Shown in pieces: positions 57,681 to 64,000 of a stretch of 64,000 nucleotides of DNA. A program made the position numbers and the translations under genes. Under the pieces are notes generated by a model, which saw only the letters and a list, made by a program, of their open reading frames with translations, made no database searches and was not told the origin of the DNA. How positions within the stretch are numbered: the stretch's first letter is position 1; the number at the start of each line of letters is the position of its first letter. This DNA is from Hamiltosporidium tvaerminnensis (Eukaryota > Microsporidia > Dubosqiidae), in the NCBI GenBank assembly GCA_022605425.2, contig CM061247.1, forward strand, positions 979,501-1,043,500, in the 5' to 3' direction.

Positions 57681-58935
57681 TAAAAGAGATTCAAGGCTTG
57701 TTAAGCGTGTTTGTTACATGCTAAAAACCGTGAAATACTATGTGCGTAACATCTATGGAATCATCTAAAAATTTAACATCTTTTATAGAAGCTAATATAA
57801 CGTAAGCCCAAAGGGTTCTATAGACTGTTAAGATAACTATCTTGTTTGAAAAAAATAATATATTGTTAATTTTGTTTTTTTCCTTAAGTTACTGTCTCTT
57901 TCGTTTGTATATTTTTTTTTCCAGGGTTTGAAAATCTATTTTATTTTATAATGCCGAACATGACCCAATTAATATTCTAAGTTCTGAATACAAATCCATA
58001 AAACAAAGAAAGTTATAAAAGTACGAAATCTTGATTGAAAGTGTGCCAGGTGTCTGCGGACCTCTTTAAGCAATATATTTTATTCAATTTTGCTACTAAA
58101 TATTCATAATTTTATTTTAATGTCTAAAATCATTAAAAAAAATATATTATCATTTGTATATATACAGCAAAAAATTACTTTTAAGGCTCATTTGCGATCA
58201 TCGCTCAATTTTGAAAACAAAAAATATCTAAGAATAAAATTAATTCTAATAATCGGAACAATTATATTTCATGAAAGTCAGAATGCGTCACTTTGGAGTA
58301 ATTTAGGTTTTGTTTTAAGAAAAATATAAAATTTAAGATGATGAGGAGATAAAAGTATAAATTAACTAATAGAATCTTGAAAAAGTAATATAAAATACAA
58401 TCTTCGAGGTATTCAAATTAATGTGGCATATAATTTTGTTAAGTTTATCTCACACTAATCTTAATTTAGTCTCAAGACTCTCTAAAAAGCTTATATATAT
58501 TGCCAAACCATCTACTAAAGCTTTTGTTTTATAGATCGAACCTCATAGTTTTTTCATTCCTAACAGGTAATTACATATAAAGTAAATCTCTTGTGTATAT
58601 CCTTAAAAAATCGGTTTGGTCGTTAATTTACCATAAATTTGATCAAATTTATACTCTGTTTCAACTGAAGGCTTCAGCTTTTATCTTCATTTCTTATCGC
58701 TAGAATCCTAGGGTTTTTTATAAAAAGTAAAAAAATTGTAGTTGTGTGTAAAAATTTTCGTTCTACTTGAGAAATCTATGATTAAATGCTGCTATAAGTA
58801 CGTTCGTTTAGATCAAGAGGGAAAAATAATGAACACATGACATTAATTTTCATCGTTTCGTTTTAAAATCAATGTAACTTACGTAAAAAATAAGTTGATT
58901 GTTCTAAAGACTTTAATATTATGTCATTTAATCTA
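57681..58935. other. AT-rich DNA with one doubtful small frame
   Basis: A frame at 58120-58329 (+, 69 codons from the ATG) encodes a basic peptide with one hydrophobic stretch. No CCC motif or family; chance is possible. Confidence 0.3.
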
Positions 58936-58939
58936 ACGA

Positions 58940-59165
58940 ATTATAAATCCTCATCATTCTTCTTAGCACTACAGCTTTGCGGGATCCTTGGCTGTCCTCA
59001 GTAATGCAGTCTACCGTCTTTTCCAAGTGGGCTGTTAGCCTTACACCCAACCTCAAACTGGGGGACAAGTCCCCTTTGCTCGCCTCCTACGATAAGCATG
59101 GAATACTAGAAGCTAATTCTGCTTCCAGCATGGTGGATAGGAATTAACTTGCGGCCTTAAATTTA
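58940..59165 (-). mobile_element. GC-rich island, probable 5' part of an arthropod-type LINE
   Basis: About 220 bp much richer in GC than its surroundings. On the minus strand it reads 'gacttgtcccccagtttgag', 'gttgggtgtaaggctaacag', 'acagccaaggatcccgc' and ends near 'aagaatgatgag'. The 'gttgggtgta.ggctaac' block is, as I recall, typical of the 5' region of LINEs repeated in arthropod genomes. It lies 3.6 kb upstream, on the same strand, of the LINE 3' fragment at 55510-56250, a plausible full element length. Confidence 0.5.
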
Positions 59166-61327
59166 TAAAATTATATCGCCGGAAATGAGTAATTCGATAA
59201 TTAACTAATATTCTTTTTTTTTTTAAAAAAAATATAAACATATACAGCAAAAGGTATGAGAAGTAATTTATTCTTGTATTTTACTCAAAATAAAATTTTT
59301 AAATATTAAAAATATAACTTTTAAATATAGAATTATCGTATATTGCTGAAATGTTTATATTTTTGCATTTAACCTCTCACGATCTCATTTTCAGACAAAA
59401 TTTGAAGTATACATAAAATAAATATAGACTAAAAAAGTTAAACATTTCCTATACTAATTTGAAAGGTATGTAGATATATTAATAATGGTGGTTTTGTAAA
59501 TATATCATTCTCAAATTTCTTAGATATCTAGAAATATTTTTAATTACAAGTAAATATAGATAAGATAAAAAAATGAATAGGAAATTATACAACATATTAA
59601 AATATAGCAATATAGTTAGTAGAAAGATAAATATTTAAGCGAAAACATTAGTATGAATTACATTATAGAAACGAATGAATATAAAAGACCGGCAGATGAA
59701 TTCTGGATCCAATCTAATATGTATTATGAAAGAAGCTATATTCAAATATATTGACTATTCATCGATGAAACTTTTAAATTGTAATAGAAAATATGCTAAG
59801 TCTCTATCCTTTATCAATTTACGTGATTCAATGGGAATTTCTCATTTCTACTTTTATATGATGTATGGCATGTGGTATAGGTTACAAACAAGGCCTCGTT
59901 TTAGCATGATCCATAAGATACCTCAATATCTACATCTAGACAAGAAATAAAAAATCAATGTATTGAGTTTCCAAACCATATATATTTTGTCATTATTGGA
60001 TTTTCTAGAATTTTTTTAAAAAAAAGTGATATTGTTTTTTAATGATAGAAAACGAATCTAACATGTATTAAAGCTATATATAAGTTCCTATAGCATAAAA
60101 ATAGATTTCATCAACTAAAAAGAAAAAATATTCCAGCAAATAAAATCAATATTTAGAATGATATGAAATTTTGATTATGATTCAAAAAATGTAATATTCA
60201 TGTAGAACAACTCTCTATAATGACTTCAGAAATAGACATTAATTTAAACGAAGAGGTATAATAAGGTTGAATTTCTATAGATTTTTATATTAAGATAACT
60301 AAGGGATGTGTTAAAATCGGTGAAGATCATGGAATTTGTAGAGCGATAAGTTATTAGATGTATAAAAATAGTAAACCATAACGTATTTGATATTAAAAAT
60401 GATCAAATCGGTTTTAGATCCACACTTTTTTATATCATAACTTCGTAGTTAGCAAAAAGAACGAAAATTGTTTCTCTTATATATTTCTAAGAAAAATGAA
60501 TATTTTAAAGTAATATAAAACCGAAGCACAATCATCACTCCTGCCATTTTATGGAATGGAGTATACATATATATTTTTTATCAGCAGTTGTAGCGAAACA
60601 CAAACCTATATCAATTTACTTTACATTTTTTTTCAAAATTGTTAAAACAATAACATAAAAATAAGAATGCTTAGAAGAATTTCTATTATAGCCGCATTGT
60701 AAAACGTATCGTTTATATAACTTTGGGTGCGTGTAAAAGAAAATTATTATAGAACCCATTTTACGAAATTCTTGATATTCGTACGAATTGTAATATATAA
60801 AGAATGTAATTAATATAAATTCTAAGTCATTTTTTCTACTAAGAGAGTTTGAATCGATAGTTTTGAAGAGAGTGTTATAAGGATATGCTAATGGCATAAA
60901 AATACCGAAACATGGAAACACTCTGAAGAATTTTACTTTGAAATCACCAAGGAAATTTTTATGTCAATAAAAATTTATATTTTGCGATAGCATTTTTGAA
61001 TATAAGTACTCAGATAGATGTATTGATTTAAAATATTAGAAAAGTCAAATTTCGTGGCACAATCAATCAAAGCGAAAGAAAGCACAAAAAATACAGAGAG
61101 AACAACGCAAAAACACTAAGATTTAATATATTATATTTATTATAGAAATTTTAGTTAAATTAGTAAAACTTTAATATTTATTCAAAACTTTTTGGTTTGG
61201 ATAAAATATTTCGTTTTTAATAAACAAATTGTTTACCAAACGTTATTTTTAGATACTTTAAACCAATTAGACTTAATTTTGTTTTTTTTAATACATTAAC
61301 GATTTTCTCTCGTATCGAAAAATTTGG
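59166..61327. other. AT-rich DNA with two unsupported small frames
   Basis: 59675-59950 (+, 91 codons, ATG start) has balanced composition but no motif. 60616-60921 (-, 101 codons) belongs to an open stretch of ~118 codons without an ATG near its beginning; it is protein-like (Tyr/Phe-rich, hydrophobic segments) and could be a gene relic. Neither has a CCC motif, so neither is called. Confidence 0.35.
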
Positions 61328-63649
61328 TTAATATAGCAAAGCAAACCCTTTAAGCCTGCTACCAAATTCTTCTAAAAATTTATCCTTTAGAGGAATTTTA
61401 TATTCAACTACTATTTCTTTAACTTGATTAAACATTTTGACAAAATAAATTATATCGAATTTAAGCGTAAAACTTAGAATATACAATTTCCCTAAGGACT
61501 TGAGCTTGGAAAAAAATAAAAAATCGCACATATCAAATTGAATCTCTGGCAGCCTTATTTCTGTCAATGAATATATATTTTGCAAATTAAAAAGTTCTGA
61601 GAAAGCTAATCCTGAAATTTTGCAATTTTTAGAAAGTTTTAAACGAAGAAGATTCGTATTTTTTTCCAATGCAAGTTTGTCATTCACTCCAAGAATAACA
61701 CCATCTAAGTTCAAAAATTTAAGAGTACGAAAATTCACGCTATTAAATAATTTATAAAAAGTATCTTTCGGGCAGTTAAAATAGAAGTCAAAATATAAAA
61801 TATTTGAAAACATAGGAAAAAATGGTATACCTCGATCAGCATGATAAGTGTCCGACAATTCTAATCTCTTCAATTTACTTAAATTTACTATCGTTTCTAT
61901 AGATTTCAATAAAAATAGATTTGTATCGCCGAATAAACAAAAAATTTCCAATGTATTTAAAGTAACTATTTTACTTAAAAATCCTGCAAAAATTTCTGGG
62001 TCATCTACTAAAGAATTTCCAAAATGAAGTTTTTCAATTTTTGTATTTTCTTCGAATTTTATTTCATCTTTTGACTTAAAAATTGAACATTTAGAAAGAA
62101 ATAGAATCCTTAGCGCAGGAAATAATAAAATCTTGGACAAAAAAATATCATTTAGAGTTGAGCTAACAATCTTGATGCGAGTTATATTATTTAATATTTC
62201 TGTTTCACGTAAGCTAAAGTCTTTAAGACTTGTATCAGTAAAAATCATTTCAATATTATTGAATTCTTTAAAATTAATAAGGTAGAAAACGAAGGATATA
62301 TACTTGTTGACTAGTTTCATAAATACAAAAGTTAGAAAAGGAAATTCTAGTTTTTGAAATGTTACTATTTTTCTTTGATGATGCTTAAAATTTAAAGTAA
62401 GTTCCTTTTCTGTTTCGTAACAACAAACACCTGTTTTTCGAATGCAAATATTAGATTTATTATCATTATCATATATTTGATTTATAAATCTTGAAAAAAT
62501 AAATTGAACAGGTGAATCCGAATCCGCATTTGTAAAAGATGATGAATATCTATCTTTCAGAATGACATAATTCAATCTTCTAAAACAAAGGTTTTTCAAA
62601 AATGCAATTTCTTCTTCTATACTAAATTTTGAATGGACTATATTTAATGTCTCAATTTGTTTCTTACGTGAAACTTTACAGATTCTTTCTATTAATGAAT
62701 TAGTATTCGAACACCTAATAATATTTATTTCCTCACTACTTTTAAATAGAGACACATCAAAAATATTATCATATTCTTTTATATAAGATATTCTATATAA
62801 AAATATAGATTTAAAAGTGTGAAAACGAAAAACAATATCAATTATTTTAAGAAAATTCTTCAATTTTTTATGTAATTTTAAGATTTCACGTATAATATCA
62901 TCATCTATAAATAAAAAATCTTCTCTTAAATTTATAAAATATAGCATAAAATATTCATCAAATATCATTTCATGAAGATCTTCTCCGAATTTGTTTTGTG
63001 TTTTCTCAGAAACTCTATACATTTTAAATAATTCCTGTATAAATATATCAGTTATATATCTAGGAAAGCAAAATTCGGTTGAGTTTGGTGATGAAAGATT
63101 CCAATTTTTCGTTTCGATTTGATTAAAAACCATGGAAACCAATATTGACCGAATAAAATCTTTAAAAAATTTATTGTTTATATATTTAAAAATATTCATT
63201 ACTTTGCAAATTAAGAGATACTTACTTCCATCCATACTATCCATAAAACATGGTATACTCAATACTATGTTATAGAAGTATGCTAAATCATCAAATTTTA
63301 ATAGACTATTATTTATATATACGTTATACTGTTTGCCGTCTTCAATCGTTTCTTCATTCATAAACTTCAATAGAACATTGTCTATATCAAGTATAAATGT
63401 CTTTAGAATCCTTTTTTCTAAATCGGGACTACATGGTTTGTATTTTACTTCAAAGAAATCTAGACAAGCATCACAGTAAATATATTCGGTTGAATCCTTG
63501 CTTGCTAAAATATTTTCTATATCTTCATAAAAATGTATAGCGATTGTTCTCTTCGCCATTATACTATATATAGTTACTATAATAGAAAGTATCCTACAGT
63601 ACCAAAATAAATCAAGATTTTTTGCTTCTAAAAATGCACCAACTACCAT
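61328..63649 (-). CDS. Secreted leucine-rich-repeat protein, LRR-D
   Basis: 773 codons. The hydrophobic segment at residues 14-31 ('LFWYCRILSIIVTIYSIM') is a probable signal peptide or anchor. The alternative start Met 31 (ATG at 63559) would remove it, so the first ATG is preferred; 'tacctcaaaat' just upstream is a weak CCC-like motif. The N-terminal domain contains a Cys pair ('YCDAC'). LRR-like units occupy roughly residues 300-750 ('IETLNIVHSKFS', 'LRILFLSKCSIF', 'LNTLEIFCLFGD', 'LKRLELSDTYHAD', 'LKFLNLDGVILG', 'LLRLKLSKNCKIS', 'LTEIRLPEIQFD'). Little sequence identity to LRR-A/B/C, yet the same size and layout. Function unknown; a host-facing role is inferred. Confidence 0.8.
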   Translation of the reverse strand: MVVGAFLEAKNLDLFWYCRILSIIVTIYSIMAKRTIAIHFYEDIENILASKDSTEYIYCDACLDFFEVKYKPCSPDLEKRILKTFILDIDNVLLKFMNEETIEDGKQYNVYINNSLLKFDDLAYFYNIVLSIPCFMDSMDGSKYLLICKVMNIFKYINNKFFKDFIRSILVSMVFNQIETKNWNLSSPNSTEFCFPRYITDIFIQELFKMYRVSEKTQNKFGEDLHEMIFDEYFMLYFINLREDFLFIDDDIIREILKLHKKLKNFLKIIDIVFRFHTFKSIFLYRISYIKEYDNIFDVSLFKSSEEINIIRCSNTNSLIERICKVSRKKQIETLNIVHSKFSIEEEIAFLKNLCFRRLNYVILKDRYSSSFTNADSDSPVQFIFSRFINQIYDNDNKSNICIRKTGVCCYETEKELTLNFKHHQRKIVTFQKLEFPFLTFVFMKLVNKYISFVFYLINFKEFNNIEMIFTDTSLKDFSLRETEILNNITRIKIVSSTLNDIFLSKILLFPALRILFLSKCSIFKSKDEIKFEENTKIEKLHFGNSLVDDPEIFAGFLSKIVTLNTLEIFCLFGDTNLFLLKSIETIVNLSKLKRLELSDTYHADRGIPFFPMFSNILYFDFYFNCPKDTFYKLFNSVNFRTLKFLNLDGVILGVNDKLALEKNTNLLRLKLSKNCKISGLAFSELFNLQNIYSLTEIRLPEIQFDMCDFLFFSKLKSLGKLYILSFTLKFDIIYFVKMFNQVKEIVVEYKIPLKDKFLEEFGSRLKGFALLY

Positions 63650-64000
63650 ATTTTGAGGTATATTATCATTTTTTTGTTCAAATAGTACTATTATCGCAAA
63701 GCAAACAAATTTTTATCAAAAATTCTAAGAATGAATCCAGATTATCATATTATATTATAATCTATATTGGATGATAAAAAAAATATTTTTAAAAAAAAAT
63801 CAAATTTTCTCAAATTAAAAAAAACACTTTGTCTAATATTGTTAGAATTATAATAGAATAAGGATACATATGCCTTATCATGTCGTTATGAATTACTTTT
63901 TTTAGCACTATTATAAACTAAAATTATTCCTAATACTAAAATTAAAATATTTCTAAAAATAACTTAGTAAAATTTCGAATTATTTTAGTTTATACTATAT
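63650..64000. other. AT-rich DNA, right edge
   Basis: Upstream region of LRR-D. No further gene seen. Confidence 0.4.

Noticed and set aside
59675-59950. 91-codon ATG frame as a small gene
   Set aside because: No family resemblance and no promoter motif; kept only as a note in the intergenic entry.

Overview
The window reads as a piece of a large, AT-rich, transposon-laden microsporidian genome. Evidence: intronless, divergent eukaryotic housekeeping genes (separase, NMD3, a U2AF large-subunit-like splicing protein, an LCL3-like staphylococcal-nuclease protein); a CCC motif a few bases before several start codons, a known microsporidian promoter signature; very long gene-poor stretches; and a family of secreted leucine-rich-repeat (LRR) proteins. 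The style fits expanded-genome microsporidia of arthropods (Hamiltosporidium-like), but the genus is an inference.

Layout. 1-9.1 kb: a multispanning membrane protein (687-1472, +) and the nuclease (6893-7561, +), with two copies of an unnamed ~0.7 kb dispersed repeat (one truncated) between them. 9.1-9.7 kb: a nearly pure poly-A/T block, probably an assembly artefact. 11.8-13.55 kb: a decayed gene on the minus strand. 14.1-17.2 kb: a broken R4/Dong-like non-LTR retrotransposon. 17.4-25.9 kb: the housekeeping core, all minus strand: separase, U2AF-like protein, NMD3. It is interrupted at 20.5-22.2 kb by a nearly intact mariner element with long perfect inverted repeats, inserted at TA in a 20-bp tandem array. 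26-33.6 kb: transposon graveyard (R4-like fragments, a dead Tc1/IS630-type element with tandem-repeat termini, an inverted copy of the 0.7 kb repeat).

33.9-64 kb: four LRR genes (33883-36150 -, 40554-42923 +, 51434-53710 -, 61328-63649 -) separated by long gene-free AT-rich DNA. These gaps hold decayed LINEs of the type common in arthropods (45.4-47.0, 55.5-56.25 and 58.95-59.16 kb), another R4-like copy (56.6-57.7 kb), a tRNA-like T-arm and coding relics. The LRR genes at 34 and 52 kb are paralogues with near-identical ends and divergent internal blocks.

Taken together: a small set of core cell-biology genes sits in a sea of decayed mobile DNA, and the only expanded family is the secreted/surface LRR proteins, plausible host-interaction molecules. 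No CRISPR array, bacterial operon or complete RNA gene was seen. All similarity calls are from reading motifs, with no database search.
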